Shown here: in pieces, positions 6,258 to 12,269 of the stretch
Layout: each line of letters opens with the position of its first letter
Position numbering within the stretch: position 1 is the stretch's first letter
Assembly: GCA_015259105.1 (NCBI GenBank)
Contig: JABZGZ010000031.1
Location: 1 to 12,269 of the forward strand
Origin: Atopobium sp.
GTDB lineage: Bacteria; Actinomycetota; Coriobacteriia; Coriobacteriales; Atopobiaceae
Length of the DNA: 12,269 nt
Direction: 5' to 3'
Notes under the pieces: model-generated
What the model saw: the letters and a program-made list of their open reading frames with translations, nothing else
The model's database searches: none
Told to the model about the DNA's origin: nothing
Program-made: the position numbers and the translations under genes

Positions 6258-7655
6258 TTATTCGCACATTTGTTTAACAAAGGACACAAGAACGCGGACG
6301 CCCTGAGCATACACGCGTTTCTCGATACGTTCGTCAACGCCGTGGACACCGTTTGCCTCATCTTCTGGCGTTGGCCTAAAAGGACAAATGCGCAGAATAG
6401 AATCGCAAATTCCCTCGTAGCGGACAGAATCGGTGCCACCACACACAAAGGACGGAACAAAGGTTACGCCTGGATGGTAGTGCTCCATAATGGCTTTGAG
6501 CTCTTTATAGCCAGCACCAGCTGGGGAATCGATTCTTCCCGCAGGAGTGGAATGCAAAGCCTCAACCTCAATGGAAGGGTCAACCTGGGCTATCACCTGA
6601 TTTATGTGCTCAACGGTTTTTTCAACACTCACACCAGGGAGCAGCCTTATGTTGATAGTTGCGCTGACATTACCAGGCATAACGTTAGCCGCACTACTTG
6701 AACCCTCAAGCATGTTGAAAGCGTACGTAGTGGTTACAAACGGATAAAGTTCCTTAATTTGAGCTGCAGCCAGTGCAATCTTATCTGCATTGGTATCTAC
6801 GTCATGTACCAGCGAAGCAAAAGGCTCCTCGGTGATTTCTGGCGCAAGAACCTTGAAGGTTTCTTTAACAATGTCATTAAGCTCAGGTTGAGGTTTAGCC
6901 TTAGAAAGAGCGGCTAGTGCGCAGCTCAAATGCTCAAGCGAGGTTCCACCAAATGGATTTGAGGAATGTCCACCATGGCCAGGTGCAGTAAGTCTAACGT
7001 TCAAGAACCCCTTTTGCGAGATGCAGATGTCGGCCACGGTAGCCTCTGGCGCACCGTAGGCGCTGCCATCAAAAAACGTAGTGGTGCCCTCGTCCAGAAG
7101 GCAAACTGCACGCATTTCTCGCGAGGCCATGACTTCTGCAAGCCTAGTGGCGCCGTGGCTCAAGACCTCTTCGTCTTCGCCAAATGCCAGGTAGATAGAG
7201 CGCCTTGGCGAGAAACCCTGTGAAAGCAGATACTCAAGTGCCTCAAGCTCGCCCATAAGCATGTCTTTGATATCAAGCGCACCACGTCCCCAAATGTAGG
7301 TGTCATCGACATCTCCACCAAAGGGGTCGTGCGTCCATGCGTCTTCTGTACCAGGAACAACAGGAACTACATCCTGGTGAGCAATAAGCATCAATGCAGG
7401 AAGCTTAGGGTTAGATCCCGGAATCTCAATGAGGAGCGAGTGGCCAACCACTTCAACGTTAGAGGCTGCGGTCATAACATACGGGAAGCTATCAACAATG
7501 TGCTGTTGAAGGGCGTCAAACTGAGACCAATCGGTTGTCTCCGCATCGGTATACACCGTCTTAAAAGATAGCGCCTTTGCAAGTCTCTCAGACATTGCCT
7601 CTATGTTGAGCTCTGGATATTCATCCTCGTGAGCAAAGTGGTCGTAAATATTCAT
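6258..7655 (-). CDS. M20-family metallopeptidase (carboxypeptidase S / ArgE-DapE-like)
   Basis: A 465-residue cytoplasmic zinc or cobalt hydrolase acting on peptides or N-acyl amino acids; the substrate cannot be fixed from sequence. Di-metal site residues are visible in order: His93 and Asp95 in MLIAHQDVVPV, Asp128 in GRGALDIKD, the general base and ligand Glu162-Glu163 in FGEDEEV, Asp188 in LLDEG, and His438 in NGVHGVDERI. The dimerisation insert runs from about 215 to 335 and begins with KGFLNVRLTAPGHGGHSS. Length and motif set fit the longer, carboxypeptidase S-like members (PM20D1/CPS1 type, about 450-500 residues) better than DapE (about 375). There is no signal peptide. The ATG at 7655 has AGAGG four bases upstream. 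The gene diverges from the HAD gene and reads towards pgsA. Confidence 0.9.
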   Translation of the reverse strand: MNIYDHFAHEDEYPELNIEAMSERLAKALSFKTVYTDAETTDWSQFDALQQHIVDSFPYVMTAASNVEVVGHSLLIEIPGSNPKLPALMLIAHQDVVPVVPGTEDAWTHDPFGGDVDDTYIWGRGALDIKDMLMGELEALEYLLSQGFSPRRSIYLAFGEDEEVLSHGATRLAEVMASREMRAVCLLDEGTTTFFDGSAYGAPEATVADICISQKGFLNVRLTAPGHGGHSSNPFGGTSLEHLSCALAALSKAKPQPELNDIVKETFKVLAPEITEEPFASLVHDVDTNADKIALAAAQIKELYPFVTTTYAFNMLEGSSSAANVMPGNVSATINIRLLPGVSVEKTVEHINQVIAQVDPSIEVEALHSTPAGRIDSPAGAGYKELKAIMEHYHPGVTFVPSFVCGGTDSVRYEGICDSILRICPFRPTPEDEANGVHGVDERIEKRVYAQGVRVLVSFVKQMCE

Positions 7656-7732
7656 GGACCTCTACTAATCTCGTAGTTTTAAGTTAATAACGTAATAATA
7701 ACGGCAATTTTTACGCGTTTCTCTACTCTTGC

Positions 7733-7741
7733 TGGTAGAAT
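7733..7741 (+). promoter_or_regulatory. Candidate extended -10 promoter of the HAD phosphatase gene
   Basis: TGG directly followed by TAGAAT gives an extended -10 element (TGn plus 5 of 6 match), with no good -35 at the usual spacing. A start near 7748 leaves about 35 bases before the chosen ATG, with GGGAG five bases from it. The TTG at 7729, 18 codons further upstream in frame, lies inside this promoter and is therefore not a likely start. Confidence 0.4.
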
Positions 7742-7782
7742 TAACAAAACACTCACTTAGCACACGTATCTTGGGAGCCCTG

Positions 7783-8673
7783 ATGATTAAGCTTGTTCTT
7801 TCCGATATGGACCAAACGTTAAAACCCGCTGACACTCCGGCTATTTCAGAAAGAACTCATCAGGCAATTAATAATCTTAAAGCCGCAGGTATTGCGTTTG
7901 GACTTTCTACCGGAAGGCCAGTTTATGATGCACTTTCTTATCTAAAGTCTGACGTTTCCCTGACAGACACTGGCGTGTTTTCTAGTGGAAAGATTCTCTA
8001 CTTTAATGGCAAGCTCATTTTCACCAAACAATTTACCTACGAGATGATGGAGAAGATCTACGAGGTTATTTCTCCAATGGATGATTGTTTGCTTACGTAT
8101 TATCAAGAAGGTCCGCTTGAGCAGCCTTTAGATACGTCATTTACCTCTTGTTGGAAAATAGTTGATACCACTCAAGAGGTAGTAGATCATCTTGCAGCCT
8201 CGTTTAACACTTTTGTGCCAGGGCTTGGTCCGCAGTCCGTTCCAAAAGATATCCCTATGTATGCGGGAGGTCTTCTCTTACCCCAAGATGAAAAGCGCGC
8301 GCAAGAAATCTATGAGGCTGTTACCAGTGCAGTTCCAGAGGTTGAGTTGGTTTCTCCCTATATTGGTTGGTTTGACATCAATTATCGTGGTTGGAATAAG
8401 GCACAGGGATTCGAGAAGCTCATTGAGACTATAGGTCTTAAGCCAGAAGAAGTTATTGTGTGCGGCGATTCCGAAAACGATCTGGATCTTCTTAAGATTG
8501 CTCACCACTCTTGTTGCATGGAAAACGGCACTGACGAGGCTAAGGCACTCTCTAAGTATCTGTTGCCTAGCGTGTATGAGGAAGGCGTAGCTCAGCTCTT
8601 AGAGGCGCTTACAGAGGCTCAGGGAGACTTTGATTCTGAGGTTGTCCAGTCTGTCCTGAAGAGAACTCTATAG
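7783..8673 (+). CDS. HAD-superfamily hydrolase, Cof-type (subclass IIB)
   Basis: A 296-residue cytoplasmic phosphatase of the Cof/YbiV type, which usually dephosphorylates sugar phosphates, flavin or pyridoxal phosphate. Its substrate cannot be told from sequence. HAD motifs, numbered from the chosen ATG: motif I LVLSDMDQTL with nucleophile Asp8 and Asp10; motif II LSTGR with Thr43; motif III Lys206 in GWNKAQG; motif IV GDSENDLDLL with Asp229 and Asp233. Residues about 80-190 form the C2B cap. Motif I reads DMDQT rather than the common DLDGT, so the usual Gly is Gln, but both aspartates remain. The ATG at 7783 is preferred over an in-frame TTG 18 codons upstream because GGGAG precedes it and the extra residues are not family-like. 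It converges on the methyltransferase gene with only two bases between the stops. Confidence 0.9.
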   Translation: MIKLVLSDMDQTLKPADTPAISERTHQAINNLKAAGIAFGLSTGRPVYDALSYLKSDVSLTDTGVFSSGKILYFNGKLIFTKQFTYEMMEKIYEVISPMDDCLLTYYQEGPLEQPLDTSFTSCWKIVDTTQEVVDHLAASFNTFVPGLGPQSVPKDIPMYAGGLLLPQDEKRAQEIYEAVTSAVPEVELVSPYIGWFDINYRGWNKAQGFEKLIETIGLKPEEVIVCGDSENDLDLLKIAHHSCCMENGTDEAKALSKYLLPSVYEEGVAQLLEALTEAQGDFDSEVVQSVLKRTL

Positions 8674-8675
8674 GA

Positions 8676-9440
8676 TTAGAGCTTGATACAGAGCGTGGCG
8701 ATATAGTCATTTCCATACTGTGATAATCGATTCCTTTTATCACATGACTCATAAAAATCAATCATAGCAAGGCAATTTTTAAGTTGTCCTCTAATTTGAG
8801 CTTCTAAGGTATGGCTAAATTCATATCCATATGCTGGATCTATGGTTATTTTGCCTTGCTCTTCAAGCTTTCTTGAATTAAAGGGAATCGAATACTTTAA
8901 AAGTAATTCCTCATCGGGCTGGTCCCATACAACGTCAGCGTCATACATGTACGTCCAAGGATTCATAAAGCCGACCATTAACAGCCCACCCTTTTTCAAT
9001 ATGCGAGCGGCTTCTTTAAACATGTTTTCTAAGTCTTCTATATAAACGTTCGAGACTGGATTAAAGATAATATCAAAAGTTTCATCTTCGAATGGAAAAG
9101 GCTTTGTCATATCGGCTTGAACGGTATTGATTGTTAAGCCTTCTCTTTTAGCAACCATCTCATCTTTTTGTAATTGTGATGTAGAAAAATCCATTATGGT
9201 TACGTCATAACCTTTAGCAGCAAAAATGGGACCCTGTTGTCCACCACCACAAGCCAAGCCTAATATCTTTTTTCCGCTGGTCTTTTCAAACCATTCTGTT
9301 GGAACTTTTTTGCCAACCGTTAATGCAACGGCAATTGGATTATTTCTAGCCTCTTCTAATTCTTCATGCGTCAATGGCTGGGTATAGTCATTGTTTACCT
9401 TATTCCATCTATCTTTATTTGTTTTTATATAGTCATTCAT
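8676..9440 (-). CDS. Class I SAM-dependent methyltransferase, A+T-rich and probably acquired
   Basis: A 254-residue cytoplasmic enzyme with a Rossmann methyltransferase fold. The SAM-binding loop is ILGLACGGGQQG (59-70), Asp84 follows strand 2 in VTIMDFS, and QADM (109-112) is the adenine-contacting strand. FDIIFNPVSNVYIEDL and the ILKKGGLLMVGFMNPW block (147-162) complete the core. The end (YGNDYIATLCIKL) is typical of small-molecule methyltransferases of the UbiE/Methyltransf_11 group. The acceptor is unknown. Its DNA is clearly richer in A+T than its neighbours: bases 9061-9120 are 32% G+C by count, against 57% for 7141-7200 in the peptidase gene. Codons favour AAA, ATT and TTT. The ATG has GAGGAG seven bases upstream and its own near-consensus promoter. 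Base bias, isolation and a Firmicutes-like sequence suggest horizontal transfer. Confidence 0.85.
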   Translation of the reverse strand: MNDYIKTNKDRWNKVNNDYTQPLTHEELEEARNNPIAVALTVGKKVPTEWFEKTSGKKILGLACGGGQQGPIFAAKGYDVTIMDFSTSQLQKDEMVAKREGLTINTVQADMTKPFPFEDETFDIIFNPVSNVYIEDLENMFKEAARILKKGGLLMVGFMNPWTYMYDADVVWDQPDEELLLKYSIPFNSRKLEEQGKITIDPAYGYEFSHTLEAQIRGQLKNCLAMIDFYESCDKRNRLSQYGNDYIATLCIKL

Positions 9441-9518
9441 CTTGTAATCTCCTCAAAATACCATTGTATTTTGATGTAAGTTGGACGCAGCACCATTACG
9501 TTTTTCTTACCGCTAAAA

Positions 9519-9548
9519 ATTATAATTTGTTTTCTCGCTGTTTGTACC
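9519..9548 (-). promoter_or_regulatory. Candidate promoter of the A+T-rich methyltransferase gene
   Basis: On the minus strand a perfect TATAAT (9524-9519) lies 18 bases after GGTACA (9548-9543, which keeps the ACA half of the -35 consensus). The leader would be about 70 bases. The TATAAT is embedded in a palindrome, AATTATAATT, so a plus-strand -10 is equally possible but has no gene to serve. Confidence 0.45.
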
Positions 9549-9634
9549 ACATGCATTTTTAACTAATTGATACAGGTCTACAGAGCATGCAACCCAGCAC
9601 ACATAGTCTTATCTCAAAGTAGTTTATCTGAATC

Positions 9635-9674
9635 AAAAAAGTGGCTGCATTTGACGTGTCATCTGCAGCCACTT
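9635..9674 (-). terminator. Rho-independent terminator of the oleate hydratase gene
   Basis: The minus-strand RNA has a perfect 11-bp stem (AAGUGGCUGCA at 9674-9664 with UGCAGCCACUU at 9649-9639) and a 14-base loop that can itself close as UGAC/GUCA. The stem runs straight into a U-tract (TTTTTT, 9640-9635). It lies about 90 bases after the oleate hydratase stop. In the other direction there is no T-run, so it serves only the minus strand. With the promoter at 9519-9548 it accounts for most of the 323-base gene-free gap 9441-9763. Confidence 0.85.
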
Positions 9675-9726
9675 ATGTGTTACTCGCACGTGTTTAATCG
9701 CGTGTAGTCGATCGTTTTGAGCTTTT

Positions 9727-9759
9727 CGGATTTCTCCGCGTCCTTACGAATTTCTCCGC
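9727..9759. repeat. Short direct repeat with 20-base period after the oleate hydratase gene
   Basis: CGGATTTCTCCGC (9727-9739) and CGAATTTCTCCGC (9747-9759) differ at one base of 13 and start 20 bases apart, just beyond the oleate hydratase stop and upstream of its terminator. The first copy is also a small hairpin (CGGA/TCCG). The role is unknown; it may be a trace of a local duplication. Confidence 0.5.
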
Positions 9760-9763
9760 ACTT

Positions 9764-11557
9764 CTACTTTATCAGTCCGCTGTTCCTTAGAAGCAGCTCA
9801 ATATCGGTGCCCTTAAGAGCTTTAAGAGCAACCTTCAAAAGCATCTTCTCTTTGAATGAGAGTGGAGCCTTATCAAGCGTTTTCTTGTCCAGAGCATAGT
9901 AGGTCGCCCTTAGAAGCTCTCTGATGTCGTACTGAGAACCCCAAACCTCTGGCACGCCCCTATCAACGTTCATTAACGTGTAGACAGATTCCATACCAGT
10001 GCGGATTGAGTACTCCGTAGTAAAGATGGTGTCACGAGGAGTCTCGGCAAACTGTCCAATAAAGGCAAAGTTAACAGCTCCCTCAGGAACAATCAGCGGC
10101 CTATCCTCAGCTTTTCTCGGCTGGAAGAATGCGTTGATGTAAGGCATGAAGCACGTTGTAGTGTTGCAGCGGTTCTTTGCCCAATCCTCAATCTTCTTAG
10201 TTGGAACACCAATGTGGTAGAGCCACTCCTGGCATATTTCTTCACCAGTGCAGTTACGCATAGCTTTCTTAACATAATTGCCAGGCTTATTGGTACTTAG
10301 TGCATAGACCCAGATAAGTACGGTGTCCTTGTCCTGTGCTCTGAACTGTGGCTGACGGTTGATGGTCCACGAGAGGTACCAGTTATCGGTACTATCTTTA
10401 ACGGTTACAATTCCGCCGGTAGTAACTTTTCCTTCTCTTGGGTCTCTCTTGCATACGCCAATAATCTTCTTGATAATCTCTTCGTCTTTTGTCTGGATGG
10501 TAGCGCTCATCCAGTTAGTTGCCTCAAAATCACTACAGAAATTATCTGGATTGCCGTACTCGCCATGCTTGGCCTGAGCTGCAATGTTCTTCCACAGATC
10601 CCAGGACTCCCCTACGCCATTTCTAACGTTGCTGATGTCAGGAGCAGTATTTTGATCGCCATAGCAAGAGGTATCGGTGCAGCAGCCATTGGTGATAAAC
10701 ACCAAATCGTCTTCGGTTAGATCAATGGTTTGCTGTGAGCCGTTCTTCTCGTAAACAATTTGAGTAGCTACCTTTTTACCATTGGAGTCGTTGATGATGA
10801 CGTTCTTGACGTCCATACCGTAGTCAACGCTTACGCCGTGATTCTCAAGATATCTGACTAGTGGCAAAATCATGCTCTCATACTGGTTGTACTTGGTAAA
10901 ACGCAGCGCAGTAAAGTCAGGCAGACCGTCAATATGGTGACAGAATCTGCACAGATAGCGCTTCATCTCAAGAGCAGAGGACCACCTTTGGAACGCAAAC
11001 ATGGTCTGCCAATAAAGCCAGAAGTTAGTGTTCCAGAAAGAATCAGGTAGCACGTCGCTAATCTTCTTGTCCTCAAGGTCCTTCTCAGGAGTCATAAAGA
11101 GCTTGGCAAGCGCCAGCGAGGACTCTTTATCAAGCTTGAACTTCTTGTCTGTGTGAGCGTCTTTGCCGCACTTCTCAGAAGCTCTGCACAGCGAGTAATT
11201 AGGGTCGTGCTTGTTGAGCCAATAGTACTCATCAAGTACTGAGATACTAGGCGTTTCAATAGATGGAACGTCTCTGAACATATCCCACATGCACTCAAAG
11301 TGGTTGTCCATTTCTCGGCCACCGCGCATGTAGAAACCCTTGCTTACATCTTTGCGGCCATCGCAGCTTCCGCCCGCAAGCTCAAGCTTCTCGAGCAGGT
11401 GAATTCTTGTACCCTTTACCTGGCCATCGCGGACAAGATAAAACGCAGCAGCTAGTCCTGCAAGTCCTGTTCCAATGATATAGGCTGATTTTTTGTCGGC
11501 ATCTTTGGGCTTTTCTGGCTTAGCGAACGATTCATACGTTCCAGCAGAGTAGTACAT
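9764..11557 (-). CDS. ohyA: Oleate hydratase (myosin-cross-reactive antigen family), FAD-dependent
   Basis: A 597-residue flavoprotein that adds water to the 9-cis double bond of oleic acid, giving 10-hydroxystearate. In host-associated bacteria this detoxifies or exploits host unsaturated fatty acids at the inner membrane face. The start is the ATG at 11557, with AAGGAGG five bases upstream. It gives the family N-terminus MYYSAGTYESFAKP; an in-frame TTG and an ATG 8-9 codons earlier lack a ribosome binding site. The FAD-binding loop is IIGTGLAGLAAA (27-38). RGGREMDNHFE (78-88) is the family signature, and the catalytic Glu82 and Tyr201 occupy the same numbers as in Staphylococcus aureus OhyA. 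Full length and intact. It carries about 15 cysteines (for example at 292, 293, 298, 464, 469), which seems many. It stands alone, with a terminator behind it, and diverges from a methyltransferase gene. Confidence 0.96.
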   Translation of the reverse strand: MYYSAGTYESFAKPEKPKDADKKSAYIIGTGLAGLAAAFYLVRDGQVKGTRIHLLEKLELAGGSCDGRKDVSKGFYMRGGREMDNHFECMWDMFRDVPSIETPSISVLDEYYWLNKHDPNYSLCRASEKCGKDAHTDKKFKLDKESSLALAKLFMTPEKDLEDKKISDVLPDSFWNTNFWLYWQTMFAFQRWSSALEMKRYLCRFCHHIDGLPDFTALRFTKYNQYESMILPLVRYLENHGVSVDYGMDVKNVIINDSNGKKVATQIVYEKNGSQQTIDLTEDDLVFITNGCCTDTSCYGDQNTAPDISNVRNGVGESWDLWKNIAAQAKHGEYGNPDNFCSDFEATNWMSATIQTKDEEIIKKIIGVCKRDPREGKVTTGGIVTVKDSTDNWYLSWTINRQPQFRAQDKDTVLIWVYALSTNKPGNYVKKAMRNCTGEEICQEWLYHIGVPTKKIEDWAKNRCNTTTCFMPYINAFFQPRKAEDRPLIVPEGAVNFAFIGQFAETPRDTIFTTEYSIRTGMESVYTLMNVDRGVPEVWGSQYDIRELLRATYYALDKKTLDKAPLSFKEKMLLKVALKALKGTDIELLLRNSGLIK

Positions 11558-11575
11558 AACTTCCTCCTTAGTACT

Positions 11576-11597
11576 CCGCATCAATTACCTGCGGAAA
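11576..11597 (-). repeat. Inverted near-copy A of the CGCAGGTAAT box (ohyA leader side)
   Basis: On the minus strand this 22-base segment contains TTTCCGCAGGTAATTGATG and ends CGG. It matches the plus-strand segment 11744-11763 at 19 positions, with one substitution and two single-base gaps. It also contains its own imperfect palindrome, CCGCA/TGCGG. It would lie in the untranslated leader of ohyA, 18 bases before the ATG. Confidence 0.5.
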
Positions 11598-11632
11598 TTA
11601 GTAAGTCGCCCTTACCTTGCGTCCACTATAAA

Positions 11633-11660
11633 CTTATAAACTGCTAAAGAAAATGCACAA
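11633..11660 (-). promoter_or_regulatory. Candidate ohyA promoter
   Basis: On the minus strand TTGTGC (11660-11655), 16 bases, then TATAAG (11638-11633, 5 of 6 to the -10 consensus). A start near 11626 gives a leader of about 70 bases that includes one copy of the CGCAGGTAAT box. A second TATAGT lies eight bases further down (11630-11625). Confidence 0.4.
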
Positions 11661-11706
11661 AAAGAACGATTGGACATATAGGTTATTTTTTTGTTGCAAT
11701 CTACCT

Positions 11707-11746
11707 GCTAAATTGTTTCAAAAATAGCAATTAATTTGGCTTTTTT
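11707..11746 (+). terminator. Terminator-like hairpin with T-run in the divergent region
   Basis: On the plus strand GCTAAATT (11707-11714) pairs with AATTTGGC (11733-11740) with one G-U pair, and TTTTTT follows at once. The stem is A/T-rich and weak, and an inner AATTG/CAATT pairing competes with it. No gene ends upstream on this strand, so if it works it would be an attenuator in a leader or a block on antisense transcription. Confidence 0.25.
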
Positions 11747-11763
11747 CGCAGGTAATGATGTGG
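11744..11763 (+). repeat. Near-copy B of the CGCAGGTAAT box (methyltransferase side)
   Basis: TTTCGCAGGTAATGATGTGG on the plus strand, the partner of the minus-strand copy at 11576-11597. It lies 63 bases before the ATG of the right-edge methyltransferase. Each divergent gene therefore has one copy upstream, in its own reading direction. Confidence 0.5.
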
Positions 11764-11768
11764 TTAAC

Positions 11769-11797
11769 TTGTATTAGTTAGATAAAGCTAACTTAAT
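11769..11797 (+). promoter_or_regulatory. Weak candidate promoter with inverted repeat for the right-edge methyltransferase
   Basis: TTGTAT (11769-11774), 17 bases, CTTAAT (11792-11797) is the best-spaced pair I find; both hexamers are poor. A perfect 6-bp inverted repeat AGTTAG/CTAACT (11776-11781 with 11788-11793) sits between and over the elements and could be an operator. The ribosome binding site GGGGGT lies six bases before the ATG. Confidence 0.25.
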
Positions 11798-11826
11798 TTC
11801 TTTCATAGTATGAAGGGGGTCTTAGT

Positions 11827-12269
11827 ATGGAAGTTGGTCACGAGTTTTTACTACGTATGGGTAAGACAAGACTGCGTCCTGGAGGTATTGAGGCAACCAA
11901 TTGGCTGCTTAACTCAGTAGAGATTACGCCAGAAACTAAAATTCTTGAGGTGGCTTGTAATATTGGCACCACTACGGTTGAACTGGTAAAGCGATTCCAC
12001 TGTCACGTAACCGCAATTGACCTCAATGCAGATGTGCTTCCTAAGACAAAGGAAAATATCGCGAGAAACAACATCGAGCAGTATGTAACGGTGGAACAAG
12101 GAGACGCTACCAACCTCTCCTACCCTGATAACAGCATTGATGTGGTTATTACCGAGGCTATGCTCACCATGCTCTCTGACCAGCAGAAAGCGTCTGCGGT
12201 TAAAGAGTATGCACGAGTACTCAAGCCAGGCGGTGTGCTCCTTACCCATGACGTCCTCCTGCTCAAAGA
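11827..12269 (+). CDS. Class I SAM-dependent methyltransferase (5' part, cut by window edge)
   Basis: The frame is open for 147 codons from the ATG at 11827 to the window end. The start follows AAGGGGGT with six bases spacing. Residues 1-30 (MEVGHEFLLRMGKTRLRPGG and on) form a short helical lead-in. The SAM loop is ILEVACNIGTTT (39-50), an unusual form of the common E-V-G-C-G-x-G with Asn45 and Ile46 in place of Gly. Asp65 ends strand 2 in VTAIDLN. GDATNLSYPDNSIDVVITE (92-110) and YARVLKPGGVLL (128-139) are the later core strands. The acceptor cannot be told from this half. It is not closely similar to the methyltransferase at 8676-9440, and its base composition matches the main genome. It diverges from ohyA across 269 bases, so a shared regulator is possible. 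Confidence 0.85.
   Translation, partial: MEVGHEFLLRMGKTRLRPGGIEATNWLLNSVEITPETKILEVACNIGTTTVELVKRFHCHVTAIDLNADVLPKTKENIARNNIEQYVTVEQGDATNLSYPDNSIDVVITEAMLTMLSDQQKASAVKEYARVLKPGGVLLTHDVLLLK

Noticed and set aside
7729..7782. Upstream TTG start for the HAD phosphatase (18 extra residues)
   Set aside because: The TTG has no ribosome binding site and overlaps the extended -10 element; the ATG at 7783 has GGGAG and gives the usual HAD N-terminus.
11558..11584. Upstream TTG and ATG starts for oleate hydratase
   Set aside because: The strong AAGGAGG lies inside this extension and points to the ATG at 11557, which gives the standard family N-terminus MYYS.
11914..12249. Minus-strand open frame of 111 codons at the right edge
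   Set aside because: Antisense to the SAM-binding core of the right-edge methyltransferase; no start signal or family pattern.

Overview
The window looks like a chromosomal segment of a host-associated actinobacterium of moderate G+C content, most likely in the Coriobacteriia (Atopobium/Lancefieldella-like). This placement is inferred, with no 16S or ribosomal gene to confirm it. It rests on an FHA-protein/MerR-regulator pair typical of Actinobacteria, an oleate hydratase of the mucosal-commensal type, and the moderate base composition. There are thirteen protein genes, two of them cut by the window edges. I see no tRNA, rRNA, insertion sequence, prophage or CRISPR array.

Left part (1-1083, minus strand): the N-terminal 226 residues of an exported coiled-coil protein of the PcsB/CwlO type. 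It is preceded by a 405-base gene-free stretch holding a candidate promoter and a compact structured 5' leader RNA. That RNA is a 10-bp closing helix around three hairpins, followed by two mutually exclusive hairpins next to the ribosome binding site. I do not recognise the fold, and it is the best candidate here for something undescribed.

Centre (1084-6191, minus strand): a tightly packed cluster transcribed in the order pgsA (phosphatidylglycerophosphate synthase), dacA (D-Ala-D-Ala carboxypeptidase), a short divergent GcvT-like protein, ridA, a GarA/OdhI-like FHA protein, an FtsR/Rv1828-like MerR regulator, and apt. Gaps are 51 bp or less, and two junctions overlap (by 1 and 4 nt). The order recalls the mycobacterial locus pgsA2-...-gcvH-garA-Rv1828. 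It links membrane lipid synthesis, wall trimming and phospho-signalling regulators to small metabolic housekeeping enzymes.

Right part (6258-12269): an M20 metallopeptidase (minus strand) diverges from a Cof-type HAD phosphatase (plus). The phosphatase converges, with a 2-bp gap, on an A+T-rich SAM methyltransferase gene that has its own promoter and was probably acquired. Next come a Rho-independent terminator and an oleate hydratase (minus) with E82 and Y201 conserved. It diverges from a second, unrelated SAM methyltransferase that runs off the right edge. The 269-bp divergent region carries two inverted near-copies of a roughly 20-nt box, a terminator-like hairpin and candidate promoters.
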